From contig CBDCWE010000003.1 of the NCBI GenBank assembly GCA_965223355.1, positions 1,860,001 through 1,924,000 of the forward strand: a DNA stretch of 64,000 nt, in the 5' to 3' direction. Within the stretch, counting starts at the first letter, position 1; every line of letters starts with the position of its first letter. The notes beneath the pieces were generated by a model, which saw only the letters and a program-made list of their open reading frames with translations, made no database searches and had not been told where the DNA came from. This DNA is from Tectiglobus sp965223355. Lineage in GTDB: Bacteria; Pseudomonadota; Alphaproteobacteria; Rhizobiales; Hyphomicrobiaceae. Positions 1-9,271 of this stretch are shown here, piece by piece. A program made the translations under genes and the position numbers.

Positions 1-191
1 TTGACGTTGATCGTTCCAATGCGTTGCGCAAATTCGATCTGCTGGGCCGGGGTAATGTTCTGATCGCGAATGACAATGACGCCATAGTCGGCAAATGCTG
101 CAAGCAACGGACTGGCCTGCGTCGGGTCGCTCACATCTGCACCGAAGATCTCAGCGCCTATACCGCCGGCGAGCGGCCTTACGTTGAACAT
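1..191 (-). CDS. TauD/TfdA-family dioxygenase, N-terminal part (cut by window edge)
   Basis: This open frame runs off the left edge and shows only the first 63 codons. It begins MFNVRPLAGGIGAEIFGADV and continues with a DYGVIVIRDQ segment, the typical N-terminus of Fe(II)/2-oxoglutarate dioxygenases of the TauD/TfdA family. Those enzymes hydroxylate sulfonates, aryloxyalkanoates or related small molecules in the cytoplasm. The iron-binding His-x-Asp lies outside the window. I chose ATG 191 because AAGGA lies nine bases upstream; an in-frame ATG at 215 has no family support. It sits 80 bp downstream of the TRAP permease on the same strand, so it may act on the imported substrate. The substrate cannot be told from this fragment. 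Confidence 0.75.
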   Translation of the reverse strand, partial: MFNVRPLAGGIGAEIFGADVSDPTQASPLLAAFADYGVIVIRDQNITPAQQIEFAQRIGTINV

Positions 192-271
192 AGCGCGACG
201 TCCTTCATTTCTCATCCAACCGCGCGCTGTACAAAGCGGATGCGCCGCTTTGCAAAGGGCATCGGACCGCC

Positions 272-2473
272 CTACGCGGCGACCGCGGGCTCGATTCTGC
301 GGCCCAACCAGCTGAACACGACGCCAATGACAATCACCACAGCTGCTGCAGCATTGATCTGCCAGTGACTGTAGCCGATCACTTCGTTGCCGGGCAGCGC
401 GAGCACGATACCGCCGATCACCAGCCCGGCCCTTCCGAGCCAGGCCAGCGCATTGCCATCAAGCTTGCCAATGCCATAGAGGTAGCCTTGCAGGCCGCCA
501 GCTATCAGCGTGATCCCGGCAATCGTGGTGACAATCACAATCGCAATCTCGCTCCATTCACCGCGGCCTATCAATGCCGGGTTCAGTACGAAAAAGAACG
601 GCACGAAGTAGATGATGCTGCCCAGGCGCATTGCTTCGAAGCCGGTTTTCATCGGATCGGCCTTGGCGACCGTGGCGGCGGCAAACGCCCCGATTGCAAC
701 GGGCGGTGTGATGAACGAGATCATGCCCCAGTACATCAGGAACAGGTGCACCGCCAGGCGGTCCAGTCCGCCTTGGGTCAGGGCCGGTGCAACGGTGACC
801 GCCAGGAACAGGTAGGCCGCCGTAATCGTCATGCCGATGCCGAGCACGAAACTGGTGATCGCGGCCATAAACAACAACAGCAGGGTGTTGCCGGCCGCAA
901 ACTGCGTCAGCTCATAAGTGATCGTGCCGACCTTGCCGGTCAGCGTCAGCGCACCGATGATCAGCCCGACACCGGCCAGGATCGCCATCAGTTCGGCAAA
1001 CAACAAGCCGACACCGCGAATGAAGTTGACCAGTCCGGCCCAGTTCCAACGATGCTCCTTCGAGAACTGGTTGATGACCAGTAGCACCGCCGTCGCATAG
1101 TAGGGCGCCTGCGCCTCGCGCTGCATGTAGAGCAGCATCACGATCAGCGCGATAAAGACGGCGACGAAATACCAGCCTTCCTTCAGCACCTTGGCGACCG
1201 GCGGCAGCTCGCTTTCCGGCAGGCCCCTGAGATCGTTGCGCGCCGAATAGGCATCGATCTGCAGGAACAGGCCAAGATAGTAGAAGATCGACGGGAACGC
1301 TGCGGCGATGACAATCTCCGCGTAGGGGATTTCCAGAAACGTCGCCATGATGAACGCCGTAGCACCCATCACCGGCGGCATCAGCACCCCGCCCGTCGAC
1401 GCACACGCTTCCACGCCGCCGGCATAAGGCGGTCGGAAACCAACGCGCTTCATTGCCGGGATGGTCATTACCCCGGTGGTCAGAACGTTGGTGATCACGC
1501 TACCCGACATCGAGCCCATCAGACCCGACGAAAAGATGGCAACCTTAGCCGGACCACCACGATGCTTGCCCAGCAAGGCAAAGGCAAGGTTGAGGAAGAA
1601 CGCGCCGCCGCCGGTGTACTGCAAGGCAACGCCGAAGATCAAAAACCCGACGACCAGGTTCGCAAACGCGTTCATCGGAATGCCGAGCACACTTTCGGTG
1701 CCGAACATGTGGAACCCGACCGTCACCTCAGGGGTCACCGGGTCTCCGTAAAGGAAGCCGGGCGCGAAATTGGAGATCATCGGATAGATCGACAGGAACA
1801 GGCAGATGTAAAAGATCGCCGCGCCGCCGGCCCGCCGGGTCGCCTCCAGGATCAGCGCCCACAATGCAAAGGCCAGAAACTTGGCATGCTGAGGCGCGTC
1901 GTATTCCCAGCCAACATCGAGGATCTCATTGCCCTTGATGGTGAAATATCCGGCGATCAAGAACGACGCCACGGCCAGCAGCATGTCCGACCAGGGTATG
2001 GCAAGATGATCGTTGCGGCGCCGGTAATAAGGCACCGCAAACAGGATCAGCAGCAACACAAAAATGACCACGCCGCCAATCGCGCCAACAGCATTGACGA
2101 AATCCAGGTTGGCGAGCTGCAGCATCAAGAATGCCGGCGCAGCCAGTGCCAGTGATGCCGGCAGAAGATCGGTCCAGGACGGTGCCTCACTTTGCGGGTT
2201 CGTTGGGTAAATCAGAAACGGAAGCGGCAGCAGCGCTGCCAGCATAAAGTAGAAATACTCGGTCTCGAGCGGCACGTAGAGACCGAGTTCATTGCCAAGC
2301 CCGAAGATGACGTAGATCGACGTAAACATCGAGGCCAGTGCAGCAAACAGCAGCCACAGATCTCCGAGCCAGGGCAGCTGTCTGTAGCGCGCCATCTCCG
2401 CCTTGTCGGCGGCGTCAACGGCCTGTTCTGCACTGGGACCACTGTCGGGCCGCGGAGTCGCGTTGTCGGTCAT
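272..2473 (-). CDS. TRAP transporter fused permease (DctQM-type, TAXI system)
   Basis: A 733-residue polytopic inner-membrane protein in which the small (4-TM) and large (12-TM) TRAP permease subunits are fused, as is usual for TAXI-type TRAP systems. It uses the ion gradient to import a substrate delivered by the periplasmic binding protein. Glycine-rich repeats typical of the DctM domain are visible, for example GLMGSMSGSVITNVLTTG and, near residue 560, FVLGIGMTITAAYLFLAV. The cytoplasmic N-terminus is short and charged. The gene follows the TAXI binding-protein gene by 109 bp on the same strand. The ATG at 2473 gives the usual family length. The substrate is unknown; TAXI systems carry C4-dicarboxylates, glutamate and other organic anions. 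Confidence 0.92.
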   Translation of the reverse strand: MTDNATPRPDSGPSAEQAVDAADKAEMARYRQLPWLGDLWLLFAALASMFTSIYVIFGLGNELGLYVPLETEYFYFMLAALLPLPFLIYPTNPQSEAPSWTDLLPASLALAAPAFLMLQLANLDFVNAVGAIGGVVIFVLLLILFAVPYYRRRNDHLAIPWSDMLLAVASFLIAGYFTIKGNEILDVGWEYDAPQHAKFLAFALWALILEATRRAGGAAIFYICLFLSIYPMISNFAPGFLYGDPVTPEVTVGFHMFGTESVLGIPMNAFANLVVGFLIFGVALQYTGGGAFFLNLAFALLGKHRGGPAKVAIFSSGLMGSMSGSVITNVLTTGVMTIPAMKRVGFRPPYAGGVEACASTGGVLMPPVMGATAFIMATFLEIPYAEIVIAAAFPSIFYYLGLFLQIDAYSARNDLRGLPESELPPVAKVLKEGWYFVAVFIALIVMLLYMQREAQAPYYATAVLLVINQFSKEHRWNWAGLVNFIRGVGLLFAELMAILAGVGLIIGALTLTGKVGTITYELTQFAAGNTLLLLFMAAITSFVLGIGMTITAAYLFLAVTVAPALTQGGLDRLAVHLFLMYWGMISFITPPVAIGAFAAATVAKADPMKTGFEAMRLGSIIYFVPFFFVLNPALIGRGEWSEIAIVIVTTIAGITLIAGGLQGYLYGIGKLDGNALAWLGRAGLVIGGIVLALPGNEVIGYSHWQINAAAAVVIVIGVVFSWLGRRIEPAVAA

Positions 2474-2582
2474 ACGGGAACTGGATCTTGTATTTTGGAG
2501 GATGGGTCGAAGACGAATGCGGGCCGGCTAGGCCCATCACTGGTCTGGCCGGCCCGGACTTATGTCCGCTCAGCGGATCGCC

Positions 2583-3758
2583 TCAGTCCCAAGAACGGAA
2601 CGGCACGCTCATGCCGGCCTTTTCAAGCGCGGCCGCACGAACGGCCTGCCACGCCTTGCCGAAGTCGGCATCGGACTTGTCCTTGGAGGCCTCCACATGG
2701 GCCTTCCAAGCCGCCGCAAGTGTATCCTGACGTTGCAACAGCTTGGCATTGTGGGCCTCTTCCTTGGCACCCCAGGCGCCGGCTTCCTTGAAGTACTTGA
2801 TCGAGCCCGGATGATACGGGAATACCCAGTTCAGGTTCTGGCGGTCGAGCAGATAACCGTTCATCGCCGGGTGGGCATCCTTGTAGTCATCGTAGTTGGT
2901 CATGATCGCTTTCGTCAGACCATAGGCAAGATCATCACTCGCCTTCGCCGTCGCCACAAAGATCGGGTAGGGCTGCACATTGCCCGGATACGGCATCTTG
3001 CCGGTTGTGTTCTTTTCGCCGGCAATGGCCTTCTTGACCGTCACGGGCGCCCACCACGGGGCAACCGTTTGAGCCCGGCCCCAGGCTTCCGTGTTGGTGG
3101 CCGGCAGTGCCGTCCAGAACAGACCGCGCGGCGAGGCAGCAAGCTTGTTGTAAGCGCCTGACACGGTCGAACCGTAGGTCGCGTCGGCCTGACCATTGAT
3201 CACCGCTTCGGCAGACTGCTTCCAACCCGGAACAACGACCTTCTTGACGTCATCCCAGGTCAGCCCGGCCCACGCCAGATGGGCGGCCGCGTTGAGGTTC
3301 AGGGCCGGCGCGCCCTTCACCCAGGTCACACGCTTGCCCTTGAGATCCTTCGGCTCCTTGATGCCGACGTCACCGGCGGCAACGAGCTGATAGCCAACAT
3401 CCCCAATATTGTTGAACATGTTATAAAGGCGCATCGGGCCCCACTTGCGGGTGCCGAAGAAATACGTGCCTTCCTGCGCGAAGTAGGCCGCAATGCCACA
3501 GGCGCAGAGCGGCGACTGGCCACTGCGCAACGGCACCATGCGGGACACGTCATTCTTGCCCGGAATGATGCGCAAACCAACACCGTATTTCTTTTTCAGC
3601 ATCTGGCCGATGCCAACTGACTGCGCATAGCCGGACGATGTCGTACCGTACGCCGTCCAGGATATTTGTTTCGGCAGTGTGACTTCGGCGGCGAATGCGG
3701 TGCTGCTGGCCAAGGCCAAGCCGAGCCCAGTGACAAATATTGTTTTTGCGATTCGCAT
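2583..3758 (-). CDS. TAXI-family TRAP transporter solute-binding protein
   Basis: A 391-residue periplasmic protein that captures the substrate for the fused TRAP permease encoded downstream. It opens with a Sec signal peptide (hydrophobic run VTGLGLALASS, then an AFA-AEV cleavage region near residue 24). The mature part has TAXI-family features: a YAQSVGIGQML segment, and the central KGKRVTWVKGAPALN and WAGLTWDDVKKVVVPG segments that match the substrate-binding lobe of TAXI proteins. GGAGGA lies upstream of ATG 3758. It is the first gene of the leftward operon, consistent with high expression of the binding protein. No substrate can be assigned. Confidence 0.92.
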   Translation of the reverse strand: MRIAKTIFVTGLGLALASSTAFAAEVTLPKQISWTAYGTTSSGYAQSVGIGQMLKKKYGVGLRIIPGKNDVSRMVPLRSGQSPLCACGIAAYFAQEGTYFFGTRKWGPMRLYNMFNNIGDVGYQLVAAGDVGIKEPKDLKGKRVTWVKGAPALNLNAAAHLAWAGLTWDDVKKVVVPGWKQSAEAVINGQADATYGSTVSGAYNKLAASPRGLFWTALPATNTEAWGRAQTVAPWWAPVTVKKAIAGEKNTTGKMPYPGNVQPYPIFVATAKASDDLAYGLTKAIMTNYDDYKDAHPAMNGYLLDRQNLNWVFPYHPGSIKYFKEAGAWGAKEEAHNAKLLQRQDTLAAAWKAHVEASKDKSDADFGKAWQAVRAAALEKAGMSVPFRSWD

Positions 3759-4066
3759 GATTTCAGGGTTCCTCCGTTTCCATCCTTAGATGCCGCCAGT
3801 GTTATCCTGGCTTCGAACGGGCGAGTGTAATGCAACCGGTGGCGCCGTCAAATGCAATGACGCATCATCATTGTAATAACTCGAAGCTTGAGACGCCTCA
3901 GGAGCTTGATCCGGTTGGTTTTTCTTTGATGGGTCAGTGCCGGTGCATTGATCGGCGCTCGCAGTTACGCGATGCATGAGGCCGATGAGCGACGACAGTA
4001 CCGGCAAAAACTGCCGAACCATCGCTCGTCAGGTCGCGCGGTGCGGCGCCGGAGGTTGGAAGCAGC
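3759..4066. other. Divergent intergenic region
   Basis: This 308-bp gap between the leftward TRAP operon and the rightward FIST gene must hold promoters for both. A 78-codon frame is present (3786-4022, minus) but has no ribosome site or recognisable sequence, so I do not call it. I see no strong palindrome or riboswitch-like structure. Confidence 0.5.
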
Positions 4067-5164
4067 ATGAGTAAATTTTCCGCCGGTCACGCGGCCGGAG
4101 AAGGCATCAACGCCCTCGTTCGATCCTGCCTTTCGCAGCTTGGCGATGTCTCAACACACAACCTCGGGTTTGTTTACGCGACGGATCCACTGGCACCGCG
4201 CTTTGACGAGCTCGCGGCGCTGTTGCAGGCCGAGACCGCAATCGACACGTGGGTCGGAACGGTTGGTCTCGGCATCTGCGCCAGCGGTTCGGAATACTTC
4301 CACGAGCCGGCAATCTCGATTTTGACCTGTCAGTTCGCCAGCGACAGCTATCGATTGCTGCCCGTTGTCAGCGATGCATCGCGATTATCGCCACAACTTG
4401 ATCGGTCCTTCATGGCAGGTCTTGGGATTGTCCACGGCGACCCGCGGGCGCCGGCGACGATGGATTTGGTCGCCGCGCTGGCACACGATACCGGCGCCTT
4501 CCTCGTTGGCGGTCTAACCTCGGCTGATAGCCAGTTTCCGCAGTTTGCCGGCACCCTGGGCGAGGGCGGCGTGTCCGGCGTCCTGATCGGCGGGCGGGTG
4601 CGAGTTGCCGTCGGCCTCACACAGGGGTGTTCACCGATCGGTCCTGCTCATGTCGTCGGGCAATGCCAGGACAACGTTCTCGTCACGCTCGACAATCAAC
4701 CGGCCTACGAACTGTTATTGGAGGATCTCGGCGTCGCCGAGGGCAGCGACCCGCGGCCGTGGCTCAGCAATGTGCACGCCGCCGTCATGGTCAGCGGATC
4801 GGATACCGGCGACTATCTCGTGCGCAATTTGATCGGGTTGGATCCGGAGCAAGGTTTGGTCGCGATCGCCGATGTTGTCGAACCCGGCAGCCGGGTCATG
4901 TTCGTGCGCCGCGACGCCAAAAGTGCCGCGCGGGATCTGGCGCGCATGCTATCAGACCTCAAAGGCCGCGCGCCGCAACCGAAGGCCGGGCTCTATTATT
5001 CGTGTCTGGCGCGCGGGCCGAGCTTGTTCGACGAGCCGTCCCACGAACTGCGCGCCATTGCAGACGTTTTCGGCGACATTGCGATCGCCGGGTTCTTTGG
5101 CAACGGCGAGATTTCGAACGACAGGATCTACGGATATACCGGTGTTCTGACTCTCTTTCTCTAA
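4067..5164 (+). CDS. FIST signal-transduction domain protein
   Basis: A 365-residue protein with the FIST_N and FIST_C arrangement. The N-terminal half contains the conserved glycine-rich strands (TWVGTVGLGICASG, then FLVGGLTSAD and GVLIGGRVRVAVGLTQGCSP). The C-terminal half ends with SCLARGPSLF and an IAIAGFFGNGEI motif typical of FIST_C. FIST domains occur in bacterial and eukaryotic signalling proteins and are proposed to bind small ligands such as amino acids. There is no attached kinase, GGDEF or receptor output domain, so it is a stand-alone FIST protein. No signal peptide is visible. It stands divergent from the TRAP operon, and repeat B starts right after its stop codon. Confidence 0.85.
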   Translation: MSKFSAGHAAGEGINALVRSCLSQLGDVSTHNLGFVYATDPLAPRFDELAALLQAETAIDTWVGTVGLGICASGSEYFHEPAISILTCQFASDSYRLLPVVSDASRLSPQLDRSFMAGLGIVHGDPRAPATMDLVAALAHDTGAFLVGGLTSADSQFPQFAGTLGEGGVSGVLIGGRVRVAVGLTQGCSPIGPAHVVGQCQDNVLVTLDNQPAYELLLEDLGVAEGSDPRPWLSNVHAAVMVSGSDTGDYLVRNLIGLDPEQGLVAIADVVEPGSRVMFVRRDAKSAARDLARMLSDLKGRAPQPKAGLYYSCLARGPSLFDEPSHELRAIADVFGDIAIAGFFGNGEISNDRIYGYTGVLTLFL

Positions 5165-5320
5165 GGAACCTCTGACCAAATCCAGGTCCCGGGGTCCAAC
5201 CCCTGGTCGGGGAGTATGAGGGGCTGAAAGCCCCTCATCGATCGCCGCAAAGCGGCGATACGTTAGGGCTTTCAGCCCTGACAACCCGACCAAAGGGCGT
5301 TGCCCTTTGGAAACCCGTGA
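5165..5320. repeat. Intergenic multi-hairpin repeat, family B, copy 1
   Basis: About 155 bp starting immediately after the FIST stop codon. It holds a chain of inverted repeats: AACCCCTGG region, GAGGGGCTGAAAGCCCCTC, CGCCGCAAAGCGGCG, AGGGCTTTCAGCCCT, and CCAAAGGGCGTTGCCCTTTGG. The same order of hairpins recurs near 23.97, 34.86, 59.38 and 63.94 kb. It may also terminate transcription. Confidence 0.85.
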
Positions 5321-5439
5321 TTAGATCAATTCCGATCGGCTGGCGGGTCCGCGATTGCTGTCGTAAAGTGTACCCGACGCCAAGCATCACGCCAGCCGGC
5401 CGGCGACCCAACCCAGAGATCCAATCCAGAGATCGAATA

Positions 5440-8400
5440 ATGACACGTTCTGTTCGTCTTGCCGCCGACATTGGCGGCACGTTCACCGACCTTGCGCTCG
5501 ATGTCGACGGCACGAGGTTTGCAACCAAAGTGCTGACGACCACGGCCGCGCCGGACGACGGGTTGCTGGCCGGCGCCGGACTGGTCCTCGATCAAGCGGG
5601 TGTTGGATTTGACGACCTCACGCAAGTCGTGCACGGCACGACGCTTGCAACCAACGCCATTATCGAACGCAAGGGCGCTAAAACCGCCCTCGTTACGACC
5701 AAGGGCTTCCGCGACACCATCGAAATTGCCGATGAAAGCCGCTTCGACCAATACGACGTCATGTTGGAGAAGGCGAAGCCGTTGGTCGCGCGTGATCTCA
5801 GGTTCACGGTGCCTGAGCGCGTCGATGTCATGGGCAACGTCCAACTGGCGCTTGATGAGGCCGTCGTTACCGCCGTTGCCGACGACCTGCGCGACGCCGG
5901 CGTCGAGGCGGTCGCCGTTGCCTACATGCATGCTTATGCCCATCCCGAGCACGAAGCGCGCACCCGTGATATTCTGTCGGAGCGGCTCGCCGGCGTTGCG
6001 ATCACGCTGTCAAGCGAGGTCTGCCCGGAGGTTCGTGAATACGAACGGACCTCAACCGCTGTCGCCAACGCCTATGTTCAGCCCCTGATGGCCGGCTATC
6101 TGCGGCGCTTGACCGAACGGCTCGCAGCATTGGGTGCAACGGCGCCAGTGCATATGATGACATCCGGCGGCACACTGGCGGGCATCGAGACTGCGATGCG
6201 GTTTCCGATCCGGCTGGTCGAATCGGGACCGGCCGGCGGGGCAATCCTTGCAGCACGCATTGCAGCAGCGCGCGCTGAGCGCGAGATCCTGTCGTTCGAT
6301 ATGGGTGGGACAACGGCAAAGATCTGCCTCATCGAGAACGGCGCGCCCTTGAAGGCCCGCAGCTTTGAGGTTGACCGATCAGCCCGGTTCATGAAGGGCA
6401 GCGGCCTGCCGGTGCGCATTCCCGTGATCGAGATGGTCGAGATCGGTGCCGGCGGCGGTTCACTGGCACGCGTCGATGCCCTCAAGCGCATCCAGGTTGG
6501 CCCGGAAAGCGCCGGTTCCGATCCCGGACCGGCATGCTACGGGCGCGGCGGTACGACGCCCACCGTTACAGATGCCGATGTTGTTCTCGGCCGTATTGAT
6601 CCCGATGCATTCGCCGGCGGCAGCATTGCGCTCGACCGTGCAAGCTCGGTGGCGGCCCTCGATCGCGCCATCGGCAGCGTTCTCGACTACGACGCGCAAA
6701 CAGCCGCCTACGCGGTCAGCGAGGTGGTCGATGAGAACATGGCCAATGCCGCCCGAGTGCATGCCGTGGAGCGCGGCATCGATATTGCCGGACGCACGCT
6801 CGTCGCATTCGGCGGCGCGGCACCGTTACATGCCTGCCGGCTCGCCCAGAAGCTCGGCATCTCGAAAGTGATCGTGCCGCCGGATGCCGGTGTCGGTTCT
6901 GCGATCGGGTTTCTCGAAGCACCGGCGGCGTTTGAAATCGTCCGCTCGCGGCACATGTATCTCGACCGATTTGATCCCGGTCTGGCGCACGCCGTCTTGA
7001 GCGAACTCGCCGACGAGGCAACCAGCCTCGCGCGTGCGGCTGTCAGCGGTGATGTCGGCGGTGATGACATCCAGGTCACGCGTCAGGCCTTCATGCGCTA
7101 TGCCGGCCAGGGCCACGAGATCGCCGTCCCGCTGCCGGACGAGTTCGGCGGCCGTTCCGCCGCCGCCGCCCTGCGCGCGGCATTCGAGGCCGAATACCGC
7201 CGGCTGTTTGCGCGGGTCATTCCGGGCGCGCGGGTCGAAGTGATGAGCTGGGCGGTGCTCGCCTCAAACCACGTTGCGGAGCCCGAACGCCTGCGCGGCG
7301 GCGTTGGCGGCGAGCGCGCGCCGCTGGCGCGCAGCAGCGCGCGGACGACGTTCGACGTCGGCAGTCGCTCGCGCACCGACAGCGCCGTCTATGAACGCGG
7401 CACCCTCAAACCCGGCAACACGATGCAAGGCCCCTGCATCATTGCCGAGGCCGGCACCGCGACGATCGTGGCGCCCGAGTTTGATGTCCTGGTTGATGCC
7501 GGCGGTGCCCTGGTTTTGGAGGCTCGCCGGCGTGCCAAAGGCTGCCGCGCCGCTGCCGGCGACCGGCCGGACGACATCGCGATGCAAATCATGTGGAACC
7601 GGCTCATCGCCGTCGTCGAAGAGCAAGCCCAGGTGCTGTTGCGCACCGCGTTCTCCCCGATCGTGCGCGAAGCCGGAGATCTGTCCGCCGGCATATTCGA
7701 TGGCGGCGGCCGAATGCTGGCGCAGGCCGTCACCGGAACGCCGGGCCACGTCAATTCAATGGCTGAGTCGGTCAAGCATTTCATCGCCCATTTCGGGCTT
7801 ACGAACATGCAGCCGGGCGATGCCTACATCACCAATGATCCCTGGAAGGGCACCGGCCACACCAACGATTTCGTCGTCACGACACCGTGTTTTCGCAACG
7901 GCAAGCTCGTCGGTCTGTTCTCGTGCACCAGCCATCTCATGGATATCGGCGGCATTGGCTTCGGGCCGGACGCCACCGACGTCTTCATGGAAGGCCTCCA
8001 TATTCCGTTTCTCAAACTGTTTGACCGCGGCGTTGCCAATCAGACGTTGTTCGAGATGATCCGCGCCAACACGCGCCTGCCCGTCGACACCGTGGGAGAT
8101 GTCTATTCACTGGCTAACTGCAACGACGTTGGCTGCCAACGTCTTATCGACATGATGGATGAGTTTGACCTCGATCATCTTGACGATCTGGCGGCCCACA
8201 TTTGCGGACGATCGCAGGCCGCCGTTGCAGCGCGCATTGGCCAACTTCCCGAAGGTCGCTGGACCTTCGAGATGATGGCCGATGGCTACGAAACCCCGAT
8301 CACGATAAACGCAACGACAACGGTCGGCCCCGACGCCATTACCGTTGACTATGACGGAACCAGCACCGTCCAACCGCGCGGCGTCAATGTGCCGTTGTCC

Positions 8401-9168
8401 TATACCACGGCCTATACCGTCTTCGGCCTCGCCTGCGCCCTGTCGCCCGATGTCCCGAACAATGCCGGATCGCTGGCGCCCTACAGCGTGACCGCGCCGC
8501 CGGGCACATTGCTCAACCCACAAAAGCCGGCGGCCGTTTTGGCGCGTCACGTCACCGGCCAGATGCTGCCCGATATGGTGTTTGGCTGTCTGCGCCAGAT
8601 CATCCCGGATCGCGTCCCCGCGGAAGGAACATCGTGCCTCTGGAACGTCACGCTACGCGGCCGGCTGACCGACGGCGATACCGGCAACTACGGATTTGCA
8701 ACGACATTCACATCCAATGGCGGCACTGGCGGCCGACCGCACTGCGACGGGCTTTCTGCAACGGCGTTCCCGTCCGGCGTCAAGGGCACGCCAGTGGAGA
8801 TTGCCGAGCAGATCTTGCCATTGATCTTTTGGCGAAAGGAACTGCGGCCTGGTTCCGGCGGAGCCGGCAAGTTTCGCGGCGGTCTCGGTCAGGTCATGGA
8901 GATTGCAAGCCGCATTGGCCAGCCGTTTGAACTGCTCGCAGCCTTCGATCGCATCGATCATCCACCGCGTGGCGCGCTCGGCGGCGAAAACGGCGGGCCG
9001 GGCCGCGCCTATCTGTCGACCGGCGAGGTGATTGCCGGCAAGGGCACGCAACCGATCGCCGCCGACAAGCACCTGATCCTGGAAACGCCCGGCGGCGGCG
9101 GTTGGGGCAATCCGCACGAACGCGACGACGACAACCTGGCGCGCGATCGCAAGGAAGGCAAAGTCTGA
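5440..9168 (+). CDS. Fused hydantoinase A/B (5-oxoprolinase-like)
   Basis: A 1242-residue fusion of the hydantoinase A and B subunits, the layout of eukaryotic-type ATP-dependent 5-oxoprolinase. Residues 1-700 form the ATPase half: AADIGGTFTDLALD at the start, GTTLATNAIIERKGAKTA, and SFDMGGTTAKICL near residue 288. From about residue 708 the B half begins (MWNRLIAVVEEQ, TNDPWKGTGHTNDF) and ends with the family's GGGGWGNP tail. The likely reaction is ATP-driven opening of a lactam or hydantoin ring such as 5-oxoproline, but acetone/acetophenone carboxylase subunits share this fold. An in-frame upstream ATG at 5317 lies in repeat-derived sequence and adds no conserved residues, so I chose 5440. 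It leads a three-gene set with the separate A and B genes. Confidence 0.9.
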   Translation: MTRSVRLAADIGGTFTDLALDVDGTRFATKVLTTTAAPDDGLLAGAGLVLDQAGVGFDDLTQVVHGTTLATNAIIERKGAKTALVTTKGFRDTIEIADESRFDQYDVMLEKAKPLVARDLRFTVPERVDVMGNVQLALDEAVVTAVADDLRDAGVEAVAVAYMHAYAHPEHEARTRDILSERLAGVAITLSSEVCPEVREYERTSTAVANAYVQPLMAGYLRRLTERLAALGATAPVHMMTSGGTLAGIETAMRFPIRLVESGPAGGAILAARIAAARAEREILSFDMGGTTAKICLIENGAPLKARSFEVDRSARFMKGSGLPVRIPVIEMVEIGAGGGSLARVDALKRIQVGPESAGSDPGPACYGRGGTTPTVTDADVVLGRIDPDAFAGGSIALDRASSVAALDRAIGSVLDYDAQTAAYAVSEVVDENMANAARVHAVERGIDIAGRTLVAFGGAAPLHACRLAQKLGISKVIVPPDAGVGSAIGFLEAPAAFEIVRSRHMYLDRFDPGLAHAVLSELADEATSLARAAVSGDVGGDDIQVTRQAFMRYAGQGHEIAVPLPDEFGGRSAAAALRAAFEAEYRRLFARVIPGARVEVMSWAVLASNHVAEPERLRGGVGGERAPLARSSARTTFDVGSRSRTDSAVYERGTLKPGNTMQGPCIIAEAGTATIVAPEFDVLVDAGGALVLEARRRAKGCRAAAGDRPDDIAMQIMWNRLIAVVEEQAQVLLRTAFSPIVREAGDLSAGIFDGGGRMLAQAVTGTPGHVNSMAESVKHFIAHFGLTNMQPGDAYITNDPWKGTGHTNDFVVTTPCFRNGKLVGLFSCTSHLMDIGGIGFGPDATDVFMEGLHIPFLKLFDRGVANQTLFEMIRANTRLPVDTVGDVYSLANCNDVGCQRLIDMMDEFDLDHLDDLAAHICGRSQAAVAARIGQLPEGRWTFEMMADGYETPITINATTTVGPDAITVDYDGTSTVQPRGVNVPLSYTTAYTVFGLACALSPDVPNNAGSLAPYSVTAPPGTLLNPQKPAAVLARHVTGQMLPDMVFGCLRQIIPDRVPAEGTSCLWNVTLRGRLTDGDTGNYGFATTFTSNGGTGGRPHCDGLSATAFPSGVKGTPVEIAEQILPLIFWRKELRPGSGGAGKFRGGLGQVMEIASRIGQPFELLAAFDRIDHPPRGALGGENGGPGRAYLSTGEVIAGKGTQPIAADKHLILETPGGGGWGNPHERDDDNLARDRKEGKV

Positions 9169-9271
9169 TCGCGCCGCATCCCGAACCGGATGGTTGCGCG
9201 CCGGTGGTTGACGGCGCCGGTCCCAGCCCCTTCAAACGTTGAAAGCGTCCAGAAATCAAAGGCAGGCAAAC

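Noticed and set aside
24..368. 114-codon plus-strand frame at the left edge
   Set aside because: It lies antisense to the TauD-type gene and to the end of the TRAP permease, and has no recognisable sequence.
3786..4022. 78-codon minus-strand frame in the TRAP/FIST gap
   Set aside because: No ribosome site, no family resemblance and it would occupy the divergent promoter region.
5317..5439. 41-codon N-terminal extension of the fused hydantoinase
   Set aside because: The extension overlaps repeat-derived sequence and the family N-terminus begins at MTRSVRLAADIGGTF.
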